Numbered from the stretch's first letter, positions 9,846 through 18,001 are shown. The stretch is 64,000 bases of DNA from Spirochaetia bacterium (GCA_025997675.1 BNUX01000003.1:13520-77519), one strand, 5' to 3'. Notes: a model not told the origin generated them from the letters alone. Program-made: numbers and translations.

Positions 9846-9854
9846 TGGTAAACT
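9846..9854 (+). promoter_or_regulatory. Extended -10 element just before rnb
   Basis: TGGTAAACT: TG-N followed by the -10 hexamer TAAACT (9849-9854). It lies 7 bases before the ATG at 9862 with no Shine-Dalgarno sequence and no good -35, so an RNA starting here would be leaderless. Confidence 0.4.
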
Positions 9855-9861
9855 TCCGGTA

Positions 9862-11721
9862 ATGATTCCGGAAAAAAGTCTCGTGGTATACAAAACAAAA
9901 CCCGCCTTGGTTCTCGAGACCGGCGAAAAAATAAGCATTTCCCTTGCCGGCGGTGAAACCCTAAAGGTCCGGGAGAAGGATATCGAATTCCTCCACAGCG
10001 GCCCCTGTACCCAGGCGGATCTTGACGCGCTTCTCTCCGGTACTGTTGACGGGGATGTGAAGGGCGCCTGGGAACTGCTCCTGGGAACTACGGTCCCCCT
10101 CTGCGATCTGGCCGAACTGGCCTACGGCGCGTACACGGTGCAGTCCGCCTGGGCCGCCTACGCCCTTCTTCGTGAGGGGCTGTATTTTTTGGGGGACATC
10201 ACCGCCATAAGCAGCCGGGACGCCGCAGCCGTGGCTGCCGGTGAAGAACGCCGGAACCTGAAGCAGCGGGAGCAGGCCGACCGGGAGGCCTTCCTGGCCC
10301 GGCTTAAATCCGCCGCCCTGGACCTTCCCGCCGATAGCCGGTTCTTGCAGGATGTGGAAGCCCTGGCATTCGGCCGTACCGAAAAAAGCCGTACCCTGCG
10401 CGATCTGGATCGGCAGGAGACGCCCCAGGAAGCCCACCGGCTCCTCCTGGGCTCCGGCGCCTGGACGGTCCGGGTAAACCCCCATCCCCTGCGTTACGGT
10501 CTCGCCCTCACCCCGGCGCGGTGCGTCCCCCCTCCGCCCCCGGCCGGTGAATCCCGTACCGACCTGACCCACCTTGACGCCTATGCCATAGACAGCCCCT
10601 GGAGCCACGACCCGGACGACGCCGTGTCCCTTGAGAAGGGTCCCCTGGGGGATACCCTCTACGTCCACATCGCCGACCCGGCGGCCTCCATCCTGAGCGG
10701 CAGCCCCGCAGACCGGGAAGCCCGGGGCAGGGGCGCCACCCTCTACCTTCCCGAGGGCGCCGTCCGTATGCTCAGCGATGAAACGCTGGCCTTGTATGCC
10801 TTAGGGCTTTCCACCGATGAAGGCGGTACGGCTATTGACGCCCCTAGTCCCGCCCTCACCTTTAAGCTGCTCCTGGCGGAAGACGGCTCCATCCGGGAAA
10901 TCGATATCTTCCCTTCCTTCATTCGTGTGACGCGTCTTACCTACGCCCAGGCGGATACCGAGCCCTCTTTAGCGGGCCTGTTCCAGGTGGCGGAACGTAA
11001 TCTGAGTCGCCGGATTGCCGCCGGAGCGGCACAGATAGACCTGCCGGAAACCCACATCGCCGTAAACGGGGAAACGGTGGCTATAAACCTGATAGAACCC
11101 TACAAATCCACAGGCCTGGTTCAGGAGTGTATGCTTCTGGCGGGGGAGGGCGCCGCCGCCTGGGCGCTCCAACATCGGCTTCCTTTCCCCTTTGTGAGCC
11201 AGGAAACCGGGGACCTTCCCGAATCGCCCCTTCCCGGCATGGCCGGCTCCTACCAGCTCCGCCGCTGTATGCGCCCCCGGACCCTCTCGGCCAAACCGGG
11301 CCTCCATTGGGGCCTGGGCCTTTCGCAGTACACCCAGGTGACCAGCCCCCTGCGGCGCTACACCGACCTCCTTGCCCACCAGCAAATCCGCGCCTTTCTG
11401 CAAGGCCGCCCCCCGCTTTCCGAAGAGGAGGTCCTGCTTGCCCTGGCCGCCGGAGAAGCCGCCGCCTCCGCCACGGTCCATGCCGAACGGGCATCCCGGG
11501 CCCACTGGACTGCGGTGTACCTTGCCGGCAAAACAGGCGCCCAATGGGAGGGCCTTATAATGGAAAGAAAAGGTAATCGTTTTGTGGTGATGATCCCCGC
11601 CCTGGCCCTGGAAACCCAGGTCGCGGCCAGGGGAGATTTGGCCCCCAACGATCCCATCACCCTGACCCTTTCGGCGGTCAAAATCCCCGAGGCGGAATTA
11701 GTTTTTGTTCCCTTGACATAA
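9862..11721 (+). CDS. RNase II/R family exoribonuclease (RNB domain)
   Basis: About 619 residues from ATG 9862. The catalytic core is clear: DSPWSHDPDDAVS carries the four metal-binding aspartates (D244, D250, D252, D253), followed by YVHIADPAASI, the RGATLYLPEGAVRML stretch and LSQYTQVTSPLRRYTDLLAHQQIRAFL, the classic RNB motif. It degrades single-stranded RNA 3' to 5'. The N-terminal ~230 residues do not look like the usual paired cold-shock domains, and the protein is shorter than RNase R (~800), so it belongs to the shorter RNB group. The frame is open further upstream, but the region before 9862 matches nothing in the family, and an extended -10 ends 7 bases before this ATG. Confidence 0.88.
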   Translation: MIPEKSLVVYKTKPALVLETGEKISISLAGGETLKVREKDIEFLHSGPCTQADLDALLSGTVDGDVKGAWELLLGTTVPLCDLAELAYGAYTVQSAWAAYALLREGLYFLGDITAISSRDAAAVAAGEERRNLKQREQADREAFLARLKSAALDLPADSRFLQDVEALAFGRTEKSRTLRDLDRQETPQEAHRLLLGSGAWTVRVNPHPLRYGLALTPARCVPPPPPAGESRTDLTHLDAYAIDSPWSHDPDDAVSLEKGPLGDTLYVHIADPAASILSGSPADREARGRGATLYLPEGAVRMLSDETLALYALGLSTDEGGTAIDAPSPALTFKLLLAEDGSIREIDIFPSFIRVTRLTYAQADTEPSLAGLFQVAERNLSRRIAAGAAQIDLPETHIAVNGETVAINLIEPYKSTGLVQECMLLAGEGAAAWALQHRLPFPFVSQETGDLPESPLPGMAGSYQLRRCMRPRTLSAKPGLHWGLGLSQYTQVTSPLRRYTDLLAHQQIRAFLQGRPPLSEEEVLLALAAGEAAASATVHAERASRAHWTAVYLAGKTGAQWEGLIMERKGNRFVVMIPALALETQVAARGDLAPNDPITLTLSAVKIPEAELVFVPLT

Positions 11722-11740
11722 GGCGGAATGTGTTTAGAAT
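11713..11740 (+). promoter_or_regulatory. Sigma-70 promoter of the chemotaxis operon
   Basis: A perfect -35 TTGACA (11713-11718), 16-base spacer and TAGAAT (11735-11740). It overlaps the last codons of the RNB gene. The -10 ends 9 bases before the cheA ATG, so the 5' leader would be only 0-3 bases; no Shine-Dalgarno sequence is present. Confidence 0.65.
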
Positions 11741-11749
11741 TAGTTTCAT

Positions 11750-14041
11750 ATGAGTGATTACCTGGATCCCAATAACGAGGAGCTGCTCAAGGACTTTTTC
11801 AGCGAAGCCCAGATGCAGGTTGATACCCTGGAGCAAAACATCCTCGTTTTGGAGAACGATGGCGGCAATAAAGACGCGGTGGACGAAATATTCCGTGCGG
11901 CCCACACCCTGAAGGGCGGGTCCGCAACCGTGGAGATGATGGAACTATCCCATTTTACCCACATGGTGGAGGATGTTCTGGACGCTATTCGCTCGGACAA
12001 ACTCTCGGTCAACGAGGATGTGGTGGATACCCTCCTGGCGGCTATCGATATCATCAAAGCCATGCTCGGCCAACGCATGGAAGGGGCCGTTTATCAGGAG
12101 GACACCTCCGCAATGGAAGACACCCTGGAAGCGCTGATCCCCGAAGGCGCCAAGGGCAAGAAGGGGTCCGCTGCCAAGGCCAAACCGGCCGCCGCACCCG
12201 CGCCTGCCGCAAGCGCAGGGAGCCGGCCCTCCGATGGAGGGCTTCCCGAAAAGGAACTCCAGGAACTGCGGGAATCCGTGGATGGCGGCATGCCGATTTA
12301 CCGTATCTCCGTGGTTTTTGACGAAAGCAGCCTGATGAATACCGTGGGCGGCATCCAGATTTACGCCGCCCTCAAGGGGGATGGCACGGTTCTCCGGACG
12401 GTCCCGGACTTTGAGGCGCTCTACGAGGATGTTTTCCATCCAACCGTGGACTACTACATCGCCAGTACCAAATCGCCGGAGGATCTTAAGAAACGGGTCA
12501 TCATGCCCGATGTATCCCTTTCGGCGGATGTGGTTGATATAACTGTCGCCGCACCCGCACCCGCGCCAGCACCCGCGCCCACGCCCACGGAAGCCGCTCC
12601 CTCAGCCAAATCCGTTGCAGGGGGAGAGGATGCCAAGAAAGCGGGGAAAGAGGCGGGGTCCATCCTCCGGGTCGATTCCAAGCGCATCGACGACCTCCTC
12701 AACCTGGTGTCCGAAACGGTGATCACCAAGGCCACCTTTAACCAGATTAGCTACCAGTTCGGCGACCTGTTGAACGACCTCCACAGTATCGAAACGGTCT
12801 ACCGGGAAAAGATTAAAGCCCTCTTTGACAGCCTGCCGGATTACCTGGACAGCATCCGGGAGGGACGCTCCATCAAGGATATCCGCAAGGAAATCAACGA
12901 AGACTATGGGGATATCTTTACCCTCTTTGACGGCTTTGAGACCTCCCTGAAAACCAATATGGGCAAATTCCGGGCAACCTCCCAGAACCTGGGCCGGATC
13001 ACCGGGGAACTCCAGGAAGGGGTTATGCGAATCCGCATGGTACCCATCAGCCAAATCTTCAGCCGCTTCCCCCGGCTGGTCCGGGACCTGTCCAAGAGCC
13101 TCAACAAGAAGATCAACCTGGTTATCGAAGGGGAGGAGACCGAGCTGGACAAGTCGGTCATTGAAGACCTGCTGGACCCCATCATGCACTCGGTGCGGAA
13201 CTCCATCGACCACGGTATCGAGTCCCTGGAAGAACGGCGGGCTGTGGGCAAACCCGAGGAAGGCATGGTCCTCCTCAGGGCCACCAACGAAGGGAACATG
13301 ATAGTCATCGAGATTTCCGATGACGGCAAGGGTATCGACGTGGAGGCGGTCAAGGCAAAGGCGGTTGAGCGGGGCCTTATCAGTCCGAACAAGCTCCTCA
13401 ACGATGTGGAAGCCTTCAACCTCATCTTTGAGCCCGGCTTCTCCACCGCAAAGACCATCACCAGCATATCAGGCCGCGGGGTCGGCCTGGACGTGGTCCG
13501 CCGGTCCATCGAGAAGCTTAACGGCACGGTGACGGTCACCTCGGAAAAGGAGAAGGGCACCAAGTTCCTCATCAAACTGCCCCTCACCCTGGCAATCATC
13601 CAGGGCCTCCTGGTCCGGGTGGGGGAGGAAATCTACTCCATACCCATTACCTCGGTTATCGAAAGCCTGCGGATCAAGCCCGAAGAGATACAGAAGATAG
13701 ATAATTACGAAGTTTTCAATATACGGAACGATGTGGTTTCCCTGCTCCGGCTCAACCGGCTTTTCGGCATCCGTACCGAGGAACAGCAGGAGTACAACTT
13801 CATCGTTATTGTCGGGACTGCGGAAAAGAAGATGGGCTTCATGGTGGACAGCCTCATCGGCGAGGAAGACGTGGTCATCAAGCCCCTGCGGGACCAGTTC
13901 ACCAATTCACCGGGAATTGCCGGGGCGTCCATATTGGGAGACGGTTCGGTTTCCCTGATCATCGACGTGGGCCAGCTTTTGGAACTGGGACTGCACCAGG
14001 AAATAGAAGCCCGGCGTGTCCGTGAAACCCATTCCCGGTAG
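11750..14041 (+). CDS. cheA: Chemotaxis histidine kinase CheA
   Basis: A 763-residue kinase. P1 (HPt) carries the phosphorylated H52 in RAAHTLKGG. An Ala/Pro linker (~135-165) leads to a P2-like domain (~175-255), a second Ala/Pro linker, then P3, with VDSKRIDDLLNLVSETVI and a ~60-residue insertion before GRITGELQEGVMRIRM. P4 has the N box HSVRNSIDHGIE, G1 DDGKGI and G2 GRGVGLDVV; P5 is CheW-like. It phosphorylates response regulators in answer to chemoreceptors. The insertion in P3 matches the unusual dimerisation domain known from Treponema CheA. It is the first gene of cheA / cheW-cheR / cheX and has its own promoter. Confidence 0.96.
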   Translation: MSDYLDPNNEELLKDFFSEAQMQVDTLEQNILVLENDGGNKDAVDEIFRAAHTLKGGSATVEMMELSHFTHMVEDVLDAIRSDKLSVNEDVVDTLLAAIDIIKAMLGQRMEGAVYQEDTSAMEDTLEALIPEGAKGKKGSAAKAKPAAAPAPAASAGSRPSDGGLPEKELQELRESVDGGMPIYRISVVFDESSLMNTVGGIQIYAALKGDGTVLRTVPDFEALYEDVFHPTVDYYIASTKSPEDLKKRVIMPDVSLSADVVDITVAAPAPAPAPAPTPTEAAPSAKSVAGGEDAKKAGKEAGSILRVDSKRIDDLLNLVSETVITKATFNQISYQFGDLLNDLHSIETVYREKIKALFDSLPDYLDSIREGRSIKDIRKEINEDYGDIFTLFDGFETSLKTNMGKFRATSQNLGRITGELQEGVMRIRMVPISQIFSRFPRLVRDLSKSLNKKINLVIEGEETELDKSVIEDLLDPIMHSVRNSIDHGIESLEERRAVGKPEEGMVLLRATNEGNMIVIEISDDGKGIDVEAVKAKAVERGLISPNKLLNDVEAFNLIFEPGFSTAKTITSISGRGVGLDVVRRSIEKLNGTVTVTSEKEKGTKFLIKLPLTLAIIQGLLVRVGEEIYSIPITSVIESLRIKPEEIQKIDNYEVFNIRNDVVSLLRLNRLFGIRTEEQQEYNFIVIVGTAEKKMGFMVDSLIGEEDVVIKPLRDQFTNSPGIAGASILGDGSVSLIIDVGQLLELGLHQEIEARRVRETHSR

Positions 14042-14053
14042 AGCGAGGAAACC

Positions 14054-15406
14054 ATGGCGGCAGTGATACGAGATTTGGCGGAAGTAAACGCCGAGTTACA
14101 GGTACAGAAAGAGCGGGCGGACACGGTGGACTTCAAGATGATCACCTTCTCCCTGGGGGGCAAGGACTACGCGGTGGACATCATGAACGTCAAGGAAATT
14201 GCCAAGGCGGATAAGTTTACCTATGTCCCCAACGCTGCGTCCTTTGTCCGGGGGGTCTACAACCTCCGGGGGGATATCATCCCCATCGTGGACCTGCGTA
14301 TCTTTTTCCACCTTCCGGTGGATAAAAAGACGGACAACCTGGAAAACATGCTGATCCTCCGTATTGAGGACCGGGTCTACGGCACCATCGTGGACAAGAT
14401 TGACCGGGTGGTGGGGATCAACTCCGAGCAAATCCAGCCCCCGCACCCCATTTTTGGGGATATCAACGTCAAATACATCAGCGGGGTGGTGGAAAAGCAG
14501 GGGGATCTCTTCATCATTCTGGACGTGATCCGGATTTTTACCCAGAGCGAAGATGATAAGGCAAAACCCCGGGGTCAGGCCATACAGGTCAGTTCCGGCC
14601 CTGCGCCGGATGATTTTTACCCCGTGCCGCCGGCAGCTGAAGGCGCCGCCGACGTACCGGCCCCGGCATACCAGGAGTCGGACCTTCAATTTATCAAGGA
14701 AAGCCTCTCCGCCCTCAAGCGTTTTACCGCAAGCCCCCTCAATGATTCCTGGGTCGGGAAGCGCTTCCGCGAGTGGACAGGGACCCACGGCGGCAGCGAT
14801 ATCCAGCTTAAAAACGCCGCGGAGGCCGACGAATTCCTCCAAACATTCCCCTCCCCCTCTACCGGGACTTTCTGGGATGAGGACTACGCCGCTACATTCA
14901 AGTCGGTTCTGCCGGATATGCCCTCCAACAGTATCCAGGTATGGAACCTCGGCTGCGGCAAGGGCTATGAAACCTATTCATTAGCGTGTATACTCAAGTC
15001 ACGGTACCCCAACGGTCGTATCAAGATTTGGGCCAACGACAGCGACATCATGGCCATATCTCAGGCGCCGAACATGAGCTTTGACTTGGAGGATGTGCCG
15101 GAATATTGCCGGGAGTATATGACCAAGGGAAAAACCGGGCATGGTTTCAGCCAGGCGATCAAGGATTCGATACTCTTTGAATACCATGACGTGCTGAACG
15201 AGAACCCCTTGCCGGAACTGGACATCATCCTGGGCCGGGATTTGGTTTCCTTCTTTAATGAGCAGCAACAGGGAAAGATCCTGGCCGATTTCTCCGAGAA
15301 ATTGAAGGCCCGGGGGCTGATTGTTCTGGGAACCAATGAAGAACTGCCGGAAAACGAGTGGATTCCTCTGGGGAAGGACACTGTTTCCGCATTTATGCGG
15401 GCTTAA
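14054..15406 (+). CDS. CheW fused to a CheR-like domain
   Basis: A 450-residue two-domain protein. Residues ~25-170 are a CheW adaptor (MITFSLGGKDYAVDIMNVKEI, YNLRGDIIPIVDLR). A linker rich in Pro and Ala follows. Residues ~220-450 resemble the CheR SAM-methyltransferase domain: VWNLGCGKGYETYSLA near 295, WANDSD and DIILGRDLVSFFNEQQ. In a normal CheR these read like WSAGCSTGEE and CRNVLIYF, so the SAM pocket has changed and activity is doubtful. Treponema species are known to carry such CheW-CheR-like fusions as structural parts of the receptor array. It starts 12 bases after cheA, with AGCGAGGAAACC upstream. Confidence 0.93.
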   Translation: MAAVIRDLAEVNAELQVQKERADTVDFKMITFSLGGKDYAVDIMNVKEIAKADKFTYVPNAASFVRGVYNLRGDIIPIVDLRIFFHLPVDKKTDNLENMLILRIEDRVYGTIVDKIDRVVGINSEQIQPPHPIFGDINVKYISGVVEKQGDLFIILDVIRIFTQSEDDKAKPRGQAIQVSSGPAPDDFYPVPPAAEGAADVPAPAYQESDLQFIKESLSALKRFTASPLNDSWVGKRFREWTGTHGGSDIQLKNAAEADEFLQTFPSPSTGTFWDEDYAATFKSVLPDMPSNSIQVWNLGCGKGYETYSLACILKSRYPNGRIKIWANDSDIMAISQAPNMSFDLEDVPEYCREYMTKGKTGHGFSQAIKDSILFEYHDVLNENPLPELDIILGRDLVSFFNEQQQGKILADFSEKLKARGLIVLGTNEELPENEWIPLGKDTVSAFMRA

Positions 15407-15430
15407 TAGGTATTTTGGAAGGAGTATGGA

Positions 15431-15919
15431 ATGAGAGTCGAATATATTAATCCCTTTGTTGAAGCGGCCCATGATGTTTTGCAGGAAGTGCTTGCCGACC
15501 GGCTCAAGGAACTCAAGGCCGATGTAAAGCGGGGGGAGCTTTCCCTCAGATCCACCACCATGAAGATTATGGGGGTTGCAGCCCTGGTAGGTCTTGCCGG
15601 CGATGTTGAGGGGCGGGTTCTTTTTGATATGAAAAAGGAAACGGCCCTTGCGGTGGCGGGGGCCATGAACGGCGAAACCTTCACCGCCATGGACGAAATG
15701 GCCAAGGCCACCATCCAGGAGCTGGCCAACATGGTCACCGCCCAGGCGGTGACCAAGCTCCATGCTCAGGGCTTCAAGTTTGATCTTACCCCGCCTGCCC
15801 TCTTTACCGGGGAGAACATGGAAATCTCCAACAGCGCGGTGGAAGCCCTTATCGTCCCCATGGAACTGGGGCCCATCGGGAAGATAGAGATCAATGTTGC
15901 GGTCCGGGAACGGGCATAA
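15431..15919 (+). CDS. cheX: CheY-P phosphatase CheX
   Basis: A 162-residue CheX family protein. The phosphatase motif E-x-x-N is E97 and N100 in IQELANMV, and the second half contains GPIGKIEINVAV as in spirochete CheX. CheX removes the phosphate from CheY and terminates the motor signal; spirochetes use it in place of CheZ. AAGGAG lies 7 bases before the ATG. cheY, which follows cheX in other treponemal operons I know, is absent here: the next gene is a tRNA with its own strong promoter. Confidence 0.94.
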   Translation: MRVEYINPFVEAAHDVLQEVLADRLKELKADVKRGELSLRSTTMKIMGVAALVGLAGDVEGRVLFDMKKETALAVAGAMNGETFTAMDEMAKATIQELANMVTAQAVTKLHAQGFKFDLTPPALFTGENMEISNSAVEALIVPMELGPIGKIEINVAVRERA

Positions 15920-15923
15920 ACTA

Positions 15924-15953
15924 TTGACAAAGGTCATGTTTTTCTGGTATACA
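15924..15953 (+). promoter_or_regulatory. Promoter of tRNA-Val
   Basis: TTGACA (15924-15929), 18-base spacer, and TATACA (15948-15953) with an extended TGG before it. The predicted start site is around 15960, a few bases before the mature tRNA. It is one of the strongest promoters in the window by eye. Confidence 0.7.
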
Positions 15954-15962
15954 TAAATACCG

Positions 15963-16036
15963 GGGCGGTTAGCTCAGTTGGTTAGAGCACCTGCTCGACA
16001 CGCAGGGGGTCGATTGTTCAAGTCAATTATCGCCCA
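15963..16036 (+). tRNA. tRNA-Val (GAC)
   Basis: A 74-base cloverleaf. The acceptor stem GGGCGGT pairs with ATCGCCC, the D stem is GCTC/GAGC, the anticodon stem CCTGC/GCAGG closes a 7-base loop TCGACAC, and the T loop is TTCAAGT. The anticodon is GAC, giving valine. Position 33, before the anticodon, is C where nearly all tRNAs have U. The 3' CCA is not encoded cleanly (TCCA follows the discriminator A). Confidence 0.88.
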
Positions 16037-16071
16037 TCCAGAGGGGAACCTTTGGTGGAGTACACCGTAGT

Positions 16072-16116
16072 AGACCGGTGATTCCTTACCCATAAGGAAT
16101 TACCGGTCTTTATTTT
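16072..16116. terminator. Bidirectional intrinsic terminator between tRNA-Val and recX
   Basis: A long hairpin: AGACCGGT plus ATTCCTTA (16072-16088, one bulged base) pairs across the loop CCCA with TAAGGAAT plus ACCGGTCT (16093-16109), followed by TTTATTTT. The stem is nearly symmetric and recX ends inside it, so it can stop transcription coming from the tRNA and also lies at the end of the recX message. Confidence 0.8.
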
Positions 16117-16717
16117 CGTACCACTCCAGCGCCCTTGAAGAGAACCCTTCCCTTTTAAGCTGCCCCTTAAGGAACCGGGGGTCCGCTCCGGCGTACCGTT
16201 TCGCCGCAAACCTTCTGAGCAGCTCCGTTTCCCGTTCAAAGTCCAGCGCCGATTTGCATGCTCCCCAGGCAATGTCCCGGTCTATGCCCCGCCGGCACAG
16301 GCTGCTAATGAGCCGGAAGGGGCTGTCGGCGCCCCGGTACAGCCGGGACTGTATCCACCGTTCGGCAAAGCGGCGGTCGTCCACAATTTCCATCTCCGCA
16401 AGGTAGGCCACCGCCGCTTTGACACAAGCCCCCCCGTGTCCCCGCAGTTCCAGCTTCCGTTCAAGTTTCGTCCGGGTCTGTTCCGCCCTGGCCGCCAGCC
16501 GCAGCCCGGCCCGCTCCGCCCGGAAACAGTCCGCGGCAAAACGGAGGGCCGCCGCTTCTTCGCTCCCGAGTTCCTTCCCGGGGAAAAAATAGCCCTCACC
16601 CTGATACGGGTGGGGGAGATAGATGGGATTGAAGGAGAAAAGCACGCCATCCGAAAGACCAATGCGGATAATCGCGCAGGTTGTTTTTACGGATACAACC
16701 TGTAGGTCGTCAACCAC
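16100..16717 (-). CDS. recX: Regulatory protein RecX
   Basis: A 205-residue, highly charged, helical protein. The RecX core is seen in AVAYLAEMEIVDDRRFAERWIQSRLYRG, and the repeated three-helix units continue to the end (GFSSRALEWYENKDR). RecX binds RecA filaments and limits recombination. recA is not adjacent. The gene lies 20 bases downstream of rpsI on the same strand, so it is probably read from the ribosomal protein promoter. Its last codons form one arm of the terminator hairpin. Confidence 0.88.
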   Translation of the reverse strand: MVDDLQVVSVKTTCAIIRIGLSDGVLFSFNPIYLPHPYQGEGYFFPGKELGSEEAAALRFAADCFRAERAGLRLAARAEQTRTKLERKLELRGHGGACVKAAVAYLAEMEIVDDRRFAERWIQSRLYRGADSPFRLISSLCRRGIDRDIAWGACKSALDFERETELLRRFAAKRYAGADPRFLKGQLKREGFSSRALEWYENKDR

Positions 16718-16737
16718 GGTTAGGCGGTCTACCCGGA

Positions 16738-17136
16738 TTAGCGCTTCGAGAACTGGAAGCGTCTGCGAGCGCCTGCCTGGCCGTACTTCTTGCGTTCCAC
16801 CATCCGGGAATCACGGGTCATGAACCCGTTACTCCGCAGGGCGGTATAGTTGGCCTGGTCAATCTGGCAAAGCGCCCGGGAAAGCCCGTGGCGGCATGCC
16901 CCGGCCTGGCCGTTGGGCCCGCCGCCGTAGACATTGATCAAAATGTCAAACTTGTTTTCGTTGGCGGTCACCATAAGGGGCTGACGCACCACCATGGCGT
17001 GTTCACTCAGGGAAAAATACTGGCTCAACTCCTTGCCGTTGATCACAATTTTGCCTTCCCCCTCCCGGACATACACCCGGGCCACCGCACATTTCCGCCG
17101 TCCGGTTCCGATACCAAGATTCTTAGTCACCTGCAT
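16738..17136 (-). CDS. rpsI: 30S ribosomal protein S9
   Basis: A 132-residue protein with the full S9 pattern: GIGTGRRKCAVARVYVREGEGKIVING near the start, GGGPNGQAGACRHGLSRAL in the middle and the invariant basic tail ending FQFSKR, which reaches toward the P-site tRNA. It follows rplM by 3 bases, the near-universal rplM-rpsI pair. Confidence 0.96.
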   Translation of the reverse strand: MQVTKNLGIGTGRRKCAVARVYVREGEGKIVINGKELSQYFSLSEHAMVVRQPLMVTANENKFDILINVYGGGPNGQAGACRHGLSRALCQIDQANYTALRSNGFMTRDSRMVERKKYGQAGARRRFQFSKR

Positions 17137-17139
17137 CTC

Positions 17140-17568
17140 CTATAATTCAATGGCCTGGGGGTTTTGCGCCCCGTGGGGGTGTTCCGCCCCCGCATAGACC
17201 TTAACGTTCTTCCACAGTTTCCGGCCCAGGGGCCCCTTGGGAAGCATACCCTTAATTGCCAGCTCCAGCGGGGCGGCGGGGTGCCGGGCGGCCAGCTTTT
17301 CGTAGTTGACCGTTTTAAGCCCCCCAACATAGCCGGTGTGATGGTGGTACAGCTTATCCCGGACCTTTTGCCCGGTTACCACGAGCTTATCCGCGTTCAC
17401 CACCACCACAAAATCCCCCACTTCCTGGTGGGGAGCAAACACCGCTTTTTCCTTTCCCCTGACAATGGAAGCCGCCTTAGCCGCAATCCTGCCGAGAACC
17501 TTGCCCTCGGCGTCGATTAAAAACCACTTCCGCTCTACCAGAGCGGGTTTTACAAATATCGTTCTCAT
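17140..17568 (-). CDS. rplM: 50S ribosomal protein L13
   Basis: A 142-residue protein starting MRTIFVKPALVERKWF. The L13 core is clear (DAEGKVLGRIAAKAASIVRG, HHHTGYVGGLK, AIKGMLPKGPLGRKLWKN, VYAGAEHPH). The frame is open for another 112 codons upstream through the 21-bp tandem array, but L13 starts at this Met in all relatives, and AGAAGG precedes the ATG. The far upstream extension is therefore not coding. L13 and S9 form an operon with recX. Confidence 0.96.
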   Translation of the reverse strand: MRTIFVKPALVERKWFLIDAEGKVLGRIAAKAASIVRGKEKAVFAPHQEVGDFVVVVNADKLVVTGQKVRDKLYHHHTGYVGGLKTVNYEKLAARHPAAPLELAIKGMLPKGPLGRKLWKNVKVYAGAEHPHGAQNPQAIEL

Positions 17569-17601
17569 ACCTAACCTTCTTATCAATTTTCCGGGTGAGA
17601 T

Positions 17602-17634
17602 ACTATCTTCACATAAACCGGGAAAAAATGTCAA
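17602..17634 (-). promoter_or_regulatory. Possible promoter of rplM-rpsI
   Basis: On the minus strand a perfect TTGACA (17634-17629) is followed by an AT-rich stretch and GATAGT (17607-17602), but the spacing of about 21 bases is too long for a standard sigma-70 promoter. The -35 is convincing, the -10 is not. Confidence 0.3.
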
Positions 17635-17677
17635 GGGCTCCAACCGGCTTTCGTCAATAGTTCCTAAAAACAGGTGG

Positions 17678-17710
17678 CCCGAATTCTTAATCCCTAGTGC
17701 GGTAGACGGT
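17678..17710 (-). repeat. Dispersed repeat, copy 1
   Basis: A 33-base stretch (read on the minus strand from ACCGTCTACCGCACTAGGG to TTCGGG) that recurs on the plus strand at 63654-63686 with 31 of 33 bases identical. In both places it is joined to a 21-bp periodic array on the same side. If translated, both give PS-x-ALGIK-x-SGH, but neither lies in a convincing gene. Confidence 0.75.
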
Positions 17711-17899
17711 TCTACGGGGGGGACCGCAGCCTCCACGGGGGGGACCGCAGCCTCTACGGGGGGGACCGCAGCCTCTACGGGGGGGACCGCAGCCTCTACG
17801 GAGGGGACCGTAGCCTCTACGGGGGGGACCGTAGCCTCTACGGAGGGGACCGTAGCCTCTACGGAGGGGACCGTGGCCTCCACGGGGGGCACCGCAGTC
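17711..17899. repeat. Tandem array, nine units of 21 bp
   Basis: Nine head-to-tail 21-bp units of the form TCTACGGRGGGGACCGYRGCC, with unit starts at 17711, 17732, 17753 and so on, and only a few substitutions. Each unit has a run of 4-7 G on the plus strand. It fills most of the 433-base gap between the divergent rplM and secG genes; the remainder holds the dispersed repeat and the rplM upstream region. Reading frames stay open through it because 21 is a multiple of three. Confidence 0.92.
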
Positions 17900-18001
17900 C
17901 GCAACCCAGGCGGTAAAGTTGTTGCACCTACCGCAGTCGGTTACTTGCATAACTTTTTTTGTTTCGGTAAGCTTATAGAATATTTTCAATGGAGTCATGA
18001 G

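Noticed and set aside
17711..17899. CRISPR array
   Set aside because: Units are contiguous with no unique spacers; the same holds for the arrays at 27.3, 39.2 and 54.3 kb, whose spacers are also repeated.
17569..17904. N-terminal extension of L13 made of VEAxVPP repeats
   Set aside because: The frame is open only because 21 is a multiple of three; L13 in all relatives starts at MRTIFVKP, and a ribosome site precedes that ATG.
17465..18001. N-terminal extension of SecG through the tandem array
   Set aside because: Same reason: repeat-driven open frame, with SecG length and start matching ATG 18002.
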